DNA from: Acidobacteriota bacterium
Lineage (GTDB): Bacteria; Acidobacteriota; Terriglobia; 20CM-2-55-15
Reading direction: 5' to 3'
Length of the DNA: 23,049 bases
Assembly (NCBI GenBank): GCA_003223895.1
Contig: QHXD01000121.1
Location: 1-23,049 of the forward strand
In this document: positions 8,001 through 16,258 of the stretch, piece by piece
Numbering within the stretch: position 1 is the first letter of the stretch
How the letters are laid out: every line of letters starts with the position of its first letter
The notes under the pieces: generated by a model
The model's input: only the letters and a program-made list of their open reading frames with translations
Told to the model about the DNA's origin: nothing
Databases searched by the model: none
Position numbers and translations under genes: made by a program

Positions 8001-9651
8001 CTAAAACAGAAAATAGCGCTGCGCCAGGGGTAACACTTCTACTGGATCGCACTGCAGTAACTCACCGTCTGCGCGGACGTCGTAGGTTTCGGGATTTACC
8101 TCGATTTGAGGAGTAGCGTCGTTCAGCTTCAGATCCGTCTTTTGCAGATTGCGGCAGCCCTTTACGGGAACCAGCTTGCGTTGCAAGCCCCGAAGATTGT
8201 CACCTTCCACGCCTGCTCGAGAGACAAAATGGACTGTGATCTGGTTGAGAGCCTGACCATACGCGCCGAACATGGGGCGGTAGATACATGGCTGAGGAGT
8301 TGGAATCGACGCATTGCCATCGCCCATGAGTGAGCCGGCAATCAACCCGCCTTTGATGACGATTTCCGGTTTGACGCCGAAGAACGCGGGCTTCCACAGC
8401 ACCAGGTCAGCGAGCTTGCCCACGTCCACCGAGCCGACGGAGCTGCTGATGCCGTGTGTAATGGCAGGATTGATGGTGTACTTGGCAATGTAGCGTTTGA
8501 CGCGGAAATTGTCGTTATCCGGGCTGTCCTGAGCCAGCTTGCCCCGCTGCAGTTTCATCTTGTCGGCAGTTTGCCAGGTGCGGCAGATGACTTCGCCGAT
8601 TCGTCCCATGGCCTGCGAGTCCGATGACATCATGCTGATAGCGCCGATGTCGTGGAGGATGTCCTCGGCGCCGATCGTCTCGGCGCGAATTCGCGAATCG
8701 GCAAATGCGACATCCTCGGGAATGGACGGCGACAGGTGGTGGCAAACCATCAACATGTCGAGATGTTCGTCCATCGTGTTGCGCGTGAACGGCATCGTGG
8801 GATTCGTGGAGGATGGGAGTACATTGCGCAAACCACAGACCTTGGCGGCCCTTGAAGGCAGCAATGGTGTCTTCCACGAATCCGGATTCATTCAACGTGT
8901 CTGTGTGAATCGCGACCTGAACGTCGAATTCCTCTGCCACACTCAGACATTGGTCGATCGCGGCCGGTGTGGTCCCCCAATCTTCGTGGAGCTTCAAACC
9001 GAGCGCGCCGGCTCGAAGCTGTTCGCGCAGCGATTCCGGCAGTGAGGAATTGCCTTTTCCCAGGAATCCGAAGTTGAGTGGAAATGCCTCGGCGGCCTCG
9101 TACATGCGGCGAATATTCCATGCGCCCGGCGTGCAGGTTGTGGCGTTTGTGCCCGTGGCCGGCCCCGTACCTCCTCCGATCAATGTCGTTACGCCGGAGT
9201 AGAATGCCTCCGGAATCTGGTTGGGCGAGATGAAGTGGATATGTGTGTCGATTCCGCCCGCTGTCAGTATTCGGCCTTCCCCCGCAAGAATTTCGGTCGA
9301 AGCGCCGATCTCCATTCCAGGCGTAACACCATCCATTATTCCCGGATTGCCCGCTTTGCCTATTGCCGAGATCAGGCCGTCACGGATCGCAACGTCCGCT
9401 TTGTAGATCCCCGAATAGTCCACTACCAGCGAGTTGGTTATGACCAGATCTGGAGCGCCTCCAGCGCGCGTCGCTTCCGGGGATTGTCCCATACCATCGC
9501 GAATGACCTTACCCCCGCCAAACTTCCCCTCATCGCCGTAGACGGTCCGATCCGATTCCACTTCAATGATCAGGCCGGTATCTCCTAGCCGGACGCGGTC
9601 TCCGGTGGTGGGGCCGTAATGGCTCGCGTAAGTTTGCCTGTCGATTTTCAT
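8001..9651 (-). pseudogene. ureC: Urease alpha subunit UreC, disrupted by an internal ~56-nt deletion with frameshift
   Basis: The gene reads normally from ATG 9651 to residue 269 (FVEDTIAAFKGR). Nickel ligands His137 and His139 (THIHF), carbamylated Lys220 (LGLKLHED) and His249 (VAIHTDTLNES) are present; these are Klebsiella positions 134, 136, 217 and 246. The next expected stretch, about 19 residues containing HTEGAGGGHAPD and the nickel ligand equivalent to His272, is absent. The homology resumes in another frame as KVCGLRNVLPSSTNP at about 8843 and continues correctly through MVCHHLSPSIPEDVAFADSR (flap His), SSDSQAMGR (catalytic Asp) to the normal C-terminus VLPLAQRYFLF. The observed 1651 nt plus 56 would give about 568 residues, the usual UreC length. 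As written the first frame runs on to 8515 as junk. Either a true pseudogene or an assembly error. The start overlaps ureB by four bases. Confidence 0.9.
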
Positions 9652-9965
9652 TTCAGCTTTCCGTTGACGAGTCCGTTGATGCCGAACACTGTGCGTGTTC
9701 CACCCAACGCCACAAGATCGACTTCCCGCGTGTCTCCCGGCTCGAACCGCACTGCGGTGCCTGCTGCAATATTCAAGCGCATGCCATAGGCAAGACTGCG
9801 GTCGAAGTTAAGCGCGCGATTGACCTCGAAGAAGTGGCAATGGGATCCGACCTGGATGGGGCGATCGCCGCTGTTGGTGACGGCGACGCGCGTAGTCGCT
9901 CGGCCGGCGTTTGCCTCGATGGGCTCGGGACGCAGAAAGTATTCTCCGGGAATCATGATTCTCAC
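9648..9965 (-). CDS. ureB: Urease beta subunit
   Basis: 105 residues, full length. Signatures are MIPGEYFLRPEPIEANAGR, TNSGDRPIQVGSHCHFFEVN, the RLNIAAGTAVRFEPGDTREV block, and a GGTRTVFGINGLVNG end. It is a structural subunit of the (alpha-beta-gamma)3 urease trimer hydrolysing urea to ammonia and carbamate; beta stabilises the alpha active-site flap region. It overlaps ureA and ureC by four bases each (ATGA junctions), giving tight coupling. This beta-gamma separation is the ordinary bacterial arrangement, as opposed to the fused Helicobacter form. Confidence 0.96.
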   Translation of the reverse strand: MRIMIPGEYFLRPEPIEANAGRATTRVAVTNSGDRPIQVGSHCHFFEVNRALNFDRSLAYGMRLNIAAGTAVRFEPGDTREVDLVALGGTRTVFGINGLVNGKLK

Positions 9966-10264
9966 CGAATGGGTTGATGGACGGTGACGAGTTTTGTTCC
10001 GTCCGGAAATGTGCCTTCCACCTGAATCTCGCCGATCATTTCAGGCACGCCTTCCATGACGTCATCGGCAGTCAGAATACGGATGCCCAGGCTCATGATC
10101 TCCGCAACAGTCTTGCCCTTCCGAATCTCTTCAAGCAGCTCCGACGTAATCAAAGCCACCGCTTCGGGGTAGTTGAGCTTCAATCCCCGGCTTTTCCGAC
10201 GCCGCGCCAGCTCACCTGCTGTGAAGATCATGAGCTTTTCGGCCTCACGGGGAGTTAAATGCAT
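9962..10264 (-). CDS. ureA: Urease gamma subunit
   Basis: 100 residues from the ATG at 10264 (MHLTPREAEKLMIFTAGEL), the conserved family start; an in-frame ATG at 10309 would add 15 residues with no homology and no better ribosome binding site. Further signatures are RGLKLNYPEAVALITSELLE, a GKTVAEIMSLG helix and a VEGTFPDGTKLVTVHQPI end. It is the first gene of the urease locus. The smallest structural subunit packs against UreC. The stop overlaps the ureB start by four bases. No clear promoter was found upstream; the 353-base gap before the next gene contains repeats. Confidence 0.95.
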   Translation of the reverse strand: MHLTPREAEKLMIFTAGELARRRKSRGLKLNYPEAVALITSELLEEIRKGKTVAEIMSLGIRILTADDVMEGVPEMIGEIQVEGTFPDGTKLVTVHQPIR

Positions 10265-10459
10265 AACCGTCGGCTTATAACACGGAGTTACAAGCAACGC
10301 ATCCATCATCTTTGTCGAAGTGTGAAATAAAAACCGACAAAAAAGTAGCCTCGCGAGACAAATGCGAATTCTTCGTCGGCAGCTTTGCTCAACAAATCGG
10401 AAAAGAAAGCACGAAGGAGCACAAAGCGGAAGATAAAAGCCCAGTTGGGTCGTGGGCCA

Positions 10460-10547
10460 GTTTCAACTGTAGCGGCGGTCTGTGACCGCCGCCGATCCCG
10501 CAAGTTGCTGGACTGTCGGCGGTCATAGACCGCCGCTACAGTGAAAC
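10460..10547. repeat. REP-like bipartite palindrome
   Basis: Two arms in inverted orientation: GTTTCAACTGTAGCGGCGGT... at 10460-10491, and its near-perfect reverse complement at 10515-10547. The core of each arm is itself a small palindrome, GCGGTC-TRT-GACCGC, so the unit resembles a BIME/REP pair. The spacer is about 23 bases. It lies in the 353-base gap 10310-10662, which holds no credible gene: the reading frame that crosses it is made of the repeat itself. Confidence 0.75.
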
Positions 10548-10594
10548 AGCTCGATTCTTCTGAAACCTGACCACTACCGAAGGTTTTGTGGTCG

Positions 10595-10698
10595 TCTAAA
10601 TGACAAGAGACCATTGACCATTGACCAAGCTTTATCAACGGTCAATGGTCGATGGTCACTTGTCATTTTTCGGAAACCTGCCTACGGGCTTTCGAAGT
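10595..10698. repeat. Direct repeat copy A with long internal hairpin
   Basis: 104 bp, near-identical to copy B at 11124-11234 (copy B has a seven-base insertion and a few substitutions). It contains a 26-bp inverted repeat (10601-10626 and 10640-10665, 24 of 26 paired) built from TGACCATTGACC units, loop around AAGCTTTATCAA, followed on the plus strand by T5. The stop codon of the four-helix-bundle gene is the first base triplet of the hairpin on the minus strand, so the repeat includes the last codons of that gene and could act as its terminator. Confidence 0.85.
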
Positions 10699-11046
10699 TC
10701 TGATCGAGGCCGCGACTATCCTTGCAAGTTCGATGTTTTCCTGGAGAATCGAGATAATTAAGTCGTGTTTTCCGAGATTAATTCTCGACAGAATGCGTAA
10801 CCACACCGATGTTTCATTGAGTTCCTTCTGTACGATTCCTAGCTTGTGAATGAAATCGGCGCGACTCTCGGCGCCTCGAGCCTCAGCATAGTTTGGCGCC
10901 GCAGCCGTGCCTGAGCGCAGGATTTGCTGCGCAATGTGTCGTCCAGCGGGCGTTCTTGGGAGCTCTGTAGAGAAACCTATTATCCGCGCAGCGAACTCGA
11001 TGAGTCGATCTTCCAGTTGATCCGCTAGCGACCTTTTCTGCTCCAT
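10663..11046 (-). CDS. Four-helix-bundle protein (23S rRNA IVS / S23-like family)
   Basis: 127 residues. The family is recognisable from LADQLEDRLIEFAARIIGFS, the LPRTPAGRHIAQQILRSGTA turn, AAPNYAEARGAESRADFIHK, and ELNETSVWLRIL. Homologues include the proteins encoded in 23S rRNA intervening sequences of Leptospira and Coxiella and the Avd accessory protein of diversity-generating retroelements. Free-standing copies have no established function; they form small helical oligomers and some bind nucleic acid. Here there is no reverse transcriptase or variable repeat nearby. The gene is bracketed by two copies of a roughly 105-bp hairpin-bearing repeat, the proximal one containing its last codons, so it may be part of a mobile or duplicated cassette. 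No clear ribosome binding site. Confidence 0.9.
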   Translation of the reverse strand: MEQKRSLADQLEDRLIEFAARIIGFSTELPRTPAGRHIAQQILRSGTAAAPNYAEARGAESRADFIHKLGIVQKELNETSVWLRILSRINLGKHDLIISILQENIELARIVAASIRTSKARRQVSEK

Positions 11047-11090
11047 CGGCGTCGATAGAGCAACTGCGACTCCATCAGAGCAGAAGCTTC

Positions 11091-11110
11091 AGCGGAGTTA
11101 CACCTCCGCT
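11091..11110. repeat. Short perfect hairpin upstream of the four-helix-bundle gene
   Basis: AGCGGAG (11091-11097) and CTCCGCT (11104-11110) form a 7-bp perfect stem with a six-base loop. It lies between the start of the four-helix-bundle gene and repeat copy B. It may be a regulatory hairpin or part of the repeat cassette; no T tract follows. Confidence 0.4.
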
Positions 11111-11123
11111 CTCTTCCTCCGTT

Positions 11124-11234
11124 TCTAAATGACAAGCGACAAGTGATCATTGACCATTGACAAAGCTTTATCAATGGTCAATGGTCGATGGTCACTTGTC
11201 ATTTTTCGGAAACCTGCCTACGGGCTTTCGAAGT
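11124..11234. repeat. Direct repeat copy B, carrying a remnant of the four-helix-bundle gene end
   Basis: 111 bp matching copy A from TCTAAATGACAAG to GGGCTTTCGAAGT, with an extra AAGTGAT. The internal hairpin pairs 11138-11161 with 11177-11201 almost perfectly. Read on the minus strand it still encodes the four-helix-bundle C-terminus (SKARRQVSEK then stop), with no gene attached. It begins 12 bases after the stop codon of the TonB-dependent receptor. The remnant suggests duplication of the gene's end, or insertion of a cassette between two copies. Confidence 0.85.
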
Positions 11235-11246
11235 CGCTCGCATCCA

Positions 11247-14200
11247 TCAGAACAACAGCTTCAAGGCAAATTGGATCTGCCGCGAAGTCCCCACAATCGA
11301 GGTAATGGTGCCGGCGTTGGGATTTGGGGTGCCGCTGCTACTGAAGGCACCGAGAGTCGGAGTACTGAAGTTGGTGTGGTTCAGAATATTGAAGAATTCC
11401 GCTCGAAACTGAAGAGCGGTCGCCTCGGTGATCCTGGTATCCTTCGCCAGATTGATATCCAGAGTCGCGTAACTGGGTGATGTTCCGATATTGCGCCCGG
11501 AGTTTCCCAGGGTGCCGATCGGTTGCAGCGTGAAGCAGTCGGGACTGTACCAATGAATCCGCGACTGGTTTGCCTTAATGTCGCAGCCGGCGACACGATT
11601 GGGACGCGGGGTGGCGAAATTGTTTCCCAGCAGCGCCGTGTCGAATCCGGTGGTCACGGTAAATGGCACGCCGGTGCGGAAGGCCTCAATGCCGCTCAAC
11701 TGCCAGCCTTCGACTATGCGATTGCCCCTGAACGGCAATCGGTACACGGCGCTCAGCGTGAGGTTATGGCGAATATCGTAACTGCAACTCCCCTTGTCGG
11801 TAGATCCATCGTAGGGATTGTTCCACGCGGACGTTCCGTTATTGCCGCCCAGGCCGCCATAGGTGTAGGCGAGGTCGACACAATGCGAGAAGGTGTAGGA
11901 AAAGTAGGTCTGAACGCTGTTCGAGAACCTTTCGTTGACGCTCAGCTGCATGGCGTTGTACCGGGAGAGGCTGCTGGGCTGAGAAAGTGTCAACGTGCCG
12001 AAATTGGGATTGAGTCTCGGGTTGCTGACACCCACGCCGTTCACGATTTTTCCGAAGTGCTGGACTCCATTCGCGTCCAGTTCGACCTGCGGCGGATTGT
12101 AATCGCGGAAGGAGAGCAGGTTGACGCCGCGGGAGCCGACATAGCCAACCGTGACTGCCGTATCGCGAAAGATCTCCCGCTGGACGTTCAGGTTCCACTG
12201 CATCTGGTAAGGCGTGGTCCTGATGTCGTACACAGTGCCGAAGGTCAGTGCCGGCAACGGTTGTGGACCGATGGTCCCCTGGAAGGGAATCGGGAACGAC
12301 GGGTTTTCCTGATTCAGCGAGTTGAACGGCGGCGTTCCGACGTAGCCGGAGAAAAAGACGTAGGTCTGAAAGGGATCGTGAAAGAGACCGAAGCCGCCCC
12401 GCAGCGAAGTCTTGTGATCCCCGAAGACATCGTATGCGAAACCGAACCTTGGGTCCAGGTTCCACAAGGAGGGATTGGTCTTGAATGCGTGAGGAACGCT
12501 GGTGTAGGCGGTATCCTTGACGGGATTGACCACGTTGTGGAGGTTCCCGTGCACCTCGGTTGGGTCGGTCTGAAACTCGTAGCGCAGACCCGCGTTGAGC
12601 GTGAGTTTCCGTCTCACCTTCCAATCGTCTTGAATGTAAGGCGCAAGTGCGGTGTCGCGAAAGTCGCGATTGCCGTAGGCTTCCCCGTCCCTGGCACCCG
12701 TAAAGATGCGAGGCGTGCCGCTTAAGAGCGCCTGAAGACTGGTGAAGGTGTAGTTTCCGTTCCAATACGTGTAGCTGAAAGAATTGATCTGCTGCCTTCG
12801 GACACGAAATCCGAACCTGAGCGAATGCGAACCCCTGGTCCACAGGACGTCATCGGTGACGGTGAACTTGTTTTGCAGAAAGCGAAACGGATTTACGAAG
12901 TTTGCGCCCAGCGGGGACAAGCCGTTCACAGAAATCGTGACGTCCTGTCGTCCAGGAAAGGCCTGCTGCAACGGAGGATACTTGTTCGGCTGCGTCTCGT
13001 TCGTATCGGGCCTGGTGAAGGCGAATCCGAACGAGTTGAGCAGGGTTGGCGAGAAGATATGGCGTTCCTGGATGGTGGAGTATCGATTTGCCGAGCGGTC
13101 GAGAGTCGGCCAGAGCGGAATCGCCGTGGTGGCCACGAGCGTTCCGATGTCGTTGACGTAGCGAACAAACATGGTGTCCGTCGGAGACAAGGTGTAGTCG
13201 AAACGCCCGAAGTAGTAGTCCTCTTTCGCCGTTTGGCCGCCCACCGTGATGAGTGTTCCGATACCGCCGCCCAAATCCGTGGTGGGCGCCGGGTACAGGT
13301 CGACTATCGGTCTGACGCTTGGCACTGCCTGAGCGCGAGCGGCAAGCGTCGGTACGAAGGCCTGGAAGGTCTGATCCAGGTGTTGCCGGAGCCCCTCATA
13401 GTTGAAGAAGAAAAACGCCTTGTTTCGCTTCACAGGACCGCCAACGCTGGCGCCGAACTGATTTCTGCGAAATGGCGCCGCGCTCTTCAGCTCAAAAAAA
13501 TTGCGCGCGTCGAGAGCGTTGTTGCGCAGAAACTCGTAAACGGAGCCGTGGAAGGAGTTTGTTCCGGACTTGGTTGCGGAGTTGATCACGGCTCCGTTGC
13601 CGCCGAACTCGGCGCTGTAAGTGTTGGTGAGGGTCTGGAACTCTGCGATCGCTTCGATTCCCAGCGATGTGCCGGTGACCGCGGCGCCGGTTCCTCTCTG
13701 CCACCAGTTCTGGATGTTTTCGCCGTCAAGCAGCATCCCGTACCCCTCGGGGCGCGAGCCGGAAACGGAGTATGTCGCTGCACGGCCGACGAGCGCGCTG
13801 CTGCCTCCCGCCGGGTACGACAAGGCGCCGGGCGCCAGCAGGATCAGTTGTTCGAAGTTCCGGCCGTTCAGGGGTAGCTCGCGCATCTGCGTCTGATTAA
13901 CGAGCGAGGAAACGCTGGAAGATGTGGTCTCGACCTGGGAGAGGTCCCCGGTTACGCTAATCGTTTCCTCGGCTTGCCCGATGGGCAATTGCAGGTCGAT
14001 CACGGGCCGGCTGCCTACTGTCAGGGGGATCCCGCGGCGCACTACTGTCTGAAATCCAGCGAGGGATGCCTGCACCTCGTATTCCCGATCGGCAACTCTG
14101 GAGCGACGTATCGGCCCTGGTCATCGGAAATGACCGATCGGGTAAACGCCGTTCCTACGTTTCTGACGCTGATCGACGCGCCAGGGATCGCGGCGCCTGT

Positions 14201-14311
14201 TGGGTCAAGGACGGTGCCGGAAATGGCGGCCGTGGCGCCTTGCGCGTGCAGGTTTCCGGCTGCGAGCATCATGACAGCGGCAAGTATAATTATCCGTGAG
14301 CTGGTTTTCAT
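11247..14311 (-). CDS. Oar-like TonB-dependent outer-membrane receptor, frameshifted near the N-terminus
   Basis: Start chosen at ATG 14311, preceded by AAGGGGTGA; an in-frame GTG nine bases earlier lies inside that binding site. Residues 1-24 are a signal peptide (MKTSSRIIILAAVMMLAAGN...HAQ). Residues 27-100 form a carboxypeptidase-regulatory-like domain (SGTVLDPTGAAIPGASISVR). Next comes a plug domain (MRELPLNGRNFEQLILLAPG) and a long beta-barrel ending FALKLLF with the terminal Phe typical of outer-membrane barrels. The reading frame is broken after Asn77: PIGN should continue YEVQASLAGFQ, but one T is missing at about 14081-14082, so translation stops near 14042. Restoring it gives 1021 residues. 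Such receptors import or bind oligosaccharides or peptides in Acidobacteriota; the substrate is unknown. No SusD-like partner is adjacent. Confidence 0.88.
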
Positions 14312-14388
14312 TGGATTCACCCCTTACCGTGAGAGTTGTTCCGCACCGTGAGGTGTCCATATTAATTAGTCAGCCCTATATTGGAAAT

Positions 14389-15756
14389 ATGATTCATATC
14401 ACACATTCCCTGGCGGATTTCATCACCTCGAGCCTCCCTCCAGCCGAAGCGCGGCATCGGGCGGCGATCGCATTGTGCGACACGATTGGCGTCATTCTCG
14501 CGGGCGCTCCGGAAGCTGCGGCGAGCATCATTCGTCGAACGATCGTGTCGGAAAGCCGGGGCAAGTGCCGAATATTGGGCACCACGGAACTTGCAAGCGC
14601 AACGGATGCTGCGCTTGCTAACGGAGTCGCTGCGCACGCGCACGACTACGATGACATGTGCTTTGTTTCGATGGCGCATCCCAGTTGTGCTCTGGTTCCG
14701 GCGGCGTTGGCTGCCGCGGAACTGAGCGGCACATCGGGCCGTGCCGTGCTCGACGCATACATCGTTGGCTTCGAAATCGAATGCCGGCTCGGGCTTGTCA
14801 TGAATCCCCGCCACTATCACGAGCGGGGTTGGCACTGCACCTCTTCCATTGGGACGCTCGGCGCAGCTGCCGCCGCTGCCCGGCTTCTCGGACTGAACCA
14901 AATGGAAAGCGTTCACGCACTCGGAATCGCGGCTTCGCTCGCATGCGGCGTGAAGGAAAATCTCGGCAGCATGGTGAAGCCGCTCCATGCCGGTATGGCG
15001 GCGCGCAATGGAGTGATGGCCGCGCGCCTCGCCAAGGCCGGGTTCGTCGCCAGCGAGCAAGCGATCGATGGCCCACAGGGTTATCTCGTGGCCATGGATA
15101 GCGAGAAATCGCCACACGCGCTTCCAGACGCAATTGCAGACCTGGGATCTCGCTGGGAAATCCTCGACACGGGCGTCACCGTCAAACTCTATCCATCGTG
15201 CGCCGCGACACACCCTCCGCTTGACGTGTTGCTCGATCTCAAGCGCCGATACAACTTCACTGCCGACAACATCGAGGGGATTGACGTCGAGGTCGATTCG
15301 ATGACGCCCCGGCTGCTTATTCACAGCCGGCCATCTACCGCGCTTGAAGCCAAATTCAGCATGCCTTTCTGTGCAGGAGCGGCGATCGTGTTTGGTCACC
15401 CGACAATAGAGACATTCGACGTGGTAAAGATTCAAGATTCCCGCATTCAGCACCTGTTGCCTCTCGTCACGTTGCGCGCCAACCCGGCCTTCGATGCTGC
15501 AGCGCCATTGTCGCAGGCCAACGTCACCGTTCGATTAAAGGACGGCCGCACCGTTTCCGATCGGGCAGACGGCGCCCGCGGATATCCTGGCCGATTGACG
15601 GAAGACGAATTGAACACAAAGTTTCTCGGATGCGCTCGCCGGTCGTTGCCGCACGATACGGCTGTTCAAGTCCTCCAGGCTCTGCATACCATTGAAACGG
15701 CATCGAGCATAACGGGCTTGACCCAACTTTGTGGCACGGTCAGAAGGGGGGACTAA
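14389..15756 (+). CDS. MmgE/PrpD family protein
   Basis: 455 residues from ATG 14389 (MIHITHSLADFITS), where family members begin; an in-frame upstream start at 14296 would overlap the divergent TonB gene start. Signatures are HAHDYDDMCFVSMAHPSCAL (residues 83-102), GFEIECRLG, HERGWHCTSSIGTLGAAAAA, and KPLHAGMAARNGVMAARLAK with IDGPQGY. The family includes iron-independent 2-methylcitrate dehydratase (PrpD), cis-aconitate decarboxylase and uncharacterised dehydratases, so the substrate is not certain. No methylcitrate synthase (prpC) or lyase (prpB) lies beside it, which argues against assigning the propionate pathway. It diverges from the TonB receptor across 77 bases, which could hold shared control elements. 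The ribosome binding site is only GGAA. Confidence 0.9.
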   Translation: MIHITHSLADFITSSLPPAEARHRAAIALCDTIGVILAGAPEAAASIIRRTIVSESRGKCRILGTTELASATDAALANGVAAHAHDYDDMCFVSMAHPSCALVPAALAAAELSGTSGRAVLDAYIVGFEIECRLGLVMNPRHYHERGWHCTSSIGTLGAAAAAARLLGLNQMESVHALGIAASLACGVKENLGSMVKPLHAGMAARNGVMAARLAKAGFVASEQAIDGPQGYLVAMDSEKSPHALPDAIADLGSRWEILDTGVTVKLYPSCAATHPPLDVLLDLKRRYNFTADNIEGIDVEVDSMTPRLLIHSRPSTALEAKFSMPFCAGAAIVFGHPTIETFDVVKIQDSRIQHLLPLVTLRANPAFDAAAPLSQANVTVRLKDGRTVSDRADGARGYPGRLTEDELNTKFLGCARRSLPHDTAVQVLQALHTIETASSITGLTQLCGTVRRGD

Positions 15757-15790
15757 AGCCAAGAGGTGGAAAAGGGTCGGAAGTGATAAG

Positions 15791-15816
15791 AAAAAGGCGC
15801 GGGTATGGACCGCGCC
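15791..15816 (-). terminator. Intrinsic terminator for the minus-strand small-gene unit
   Basis: On the minus strand a perfect 7-bp GC stem (GGCGCGG / CCGCGCC, plus coordinates 15796-15802 and 15810-15816, seven-base loop) is followed directly by TTTTTCTTATC. This is a standard intrinsic terminator placed nine bases beyond the stop of a possible small ORF and downstream of the small membrane protein gene. On the plus strand the same hairpin also lies 40 bases after the PrpD stop, but without a good T tract. Confidence 0.75.
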
Positions 15817-15824
15817 TCCTTCGC

Positions 15825-15935
15825 TTAAGGCCGAGCTGCCGTTGCGATGCGAACTGGTTTGATTGTCCTGGCCAGTTGGCGTTCAACTTTTGAGGGCAGG
15901 GGCTTCCGGCCGTCGTTCCGGTATGGCCACCACAT
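15825..15935 (-). CDS. Possible short ORF before the terminator (36 aa)
   Basis: From an ATG at 15935 the frame reads MWWPYRNDGRKPLPSKVERQ and ends RTIKPVRIATAARP with a TAA nine bases before a strong terminator. The basic, orderly composition and the exact placement before the terminator are the only support. No good ribosome binding site precedes the ATG, and the open frame extends upstream to 16040 without an obvious start. It may be non-coding 3' UTR. Confidence 0.25.
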   Translation of the reverse strand: MWWPYRNDGRKPLPSKVERQLARTIKPVRIATAARP

Positions 15936-16014
15936 TTCTGAAAGGAAATGGTCCTCACCATAATGAAGCTTACCTTCGACTGATCGACTGGAAAAATGTT
16001 CAGTGGCAGAATCG

Positions 16015-16179
16015 TTAGGCGAGTCTCCACAACACCGCACTCAAGGCCAGGAAGGCCGAGAGAAGCCCTATGACTCGTACGCGCCTGGCAAACCTGAACT
16101 TGTCCTGCGCCGCGTTCTTCTTTATCCAGGCTTGCCAAATGCGCTCGTCTAGTTGTGGCGCTTTATCTGTGTCCTGCAT
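16015..16179 (-). CDS. Small single-pass membrane protein (54 aa)
   Basis: From the ATG at 16179 the product is a charged amphipathic segment (DERIWQAWIKKNAAQDKFRF), a basic stretch (ARRVRV), and a C-terminal membrane helix (IGLLSAFLALSAVLWRLA), so it looks tail-anchored with its N-terminus in the cytoplasm. A longer in-frame start at 16284 would overlap the upstream gene end and adds non-homologous-looking sequence. GGA lies eight bases before the chosen ATG. Function unknown. It follows the 84-residue unknown gene by 79 bases on the same strand, and a terminator lies about 200 bases downstream, so the two are probably one transcript. Confidence 0.55.
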   Translation of the reverse strand: MQDTDKAPQLDERIWQAWIKKNAAQDKFRFARRVRVIGLLSAFLALSAVLWRLA

Positions 16180-16258
16180 AGTGTTCCAATTAACTAATAA
16201 TGAGTTCGCTCGGCAGATGACGGAAGAAGAGGGCCGATAGAGTAGCGAATTCGCGATT

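Noticed and set aside
10306..10638. 110-codon minus-strand frame upstream of ureA
   Set aside because: Most of it is the translation of the REP-like palindrome (VYDRRQSS...RDRRRSQ), with no credible start or homology.
10595..11234. CRISPR array or diversity-generating retroelement
   Set aside because: Only two repeat copies, widely separated and palindromic; no reverse transcriptase, variable repeat or cas gene is present although the four-helix-bundle family is related to Avd.
11523..13877. Long plus-strand open frames (up to 400 codons) opposite the TonB receptor
   Set aside because: They are antisense shadows of a well-recognised receptor in high-GC DNA; the compositions are not protein-like and no domain is visible.
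14362..15453. 363-codon minus-strand frame opposite the MmgE/PrpD gene
   Set aside because: Antisense shadow; the plus-strand frame carries all family motifs.
14389..15756. Assignment of the MmgE/PrpD gene as 2-methylcitrate dehydratase (prpD)
   Set aside because: No methylcitrate cycle partners are adjacent and the family covers several substrates, so no gene symbol is given.
15740..16138. 132-codon minus-strand frame across the terminator
   Set aside because: It reads through the intrinsic terminator hairpin and overlaps the small membrane protein in another frame; the tail is low-complexity (KRRRRGPYPRLF).
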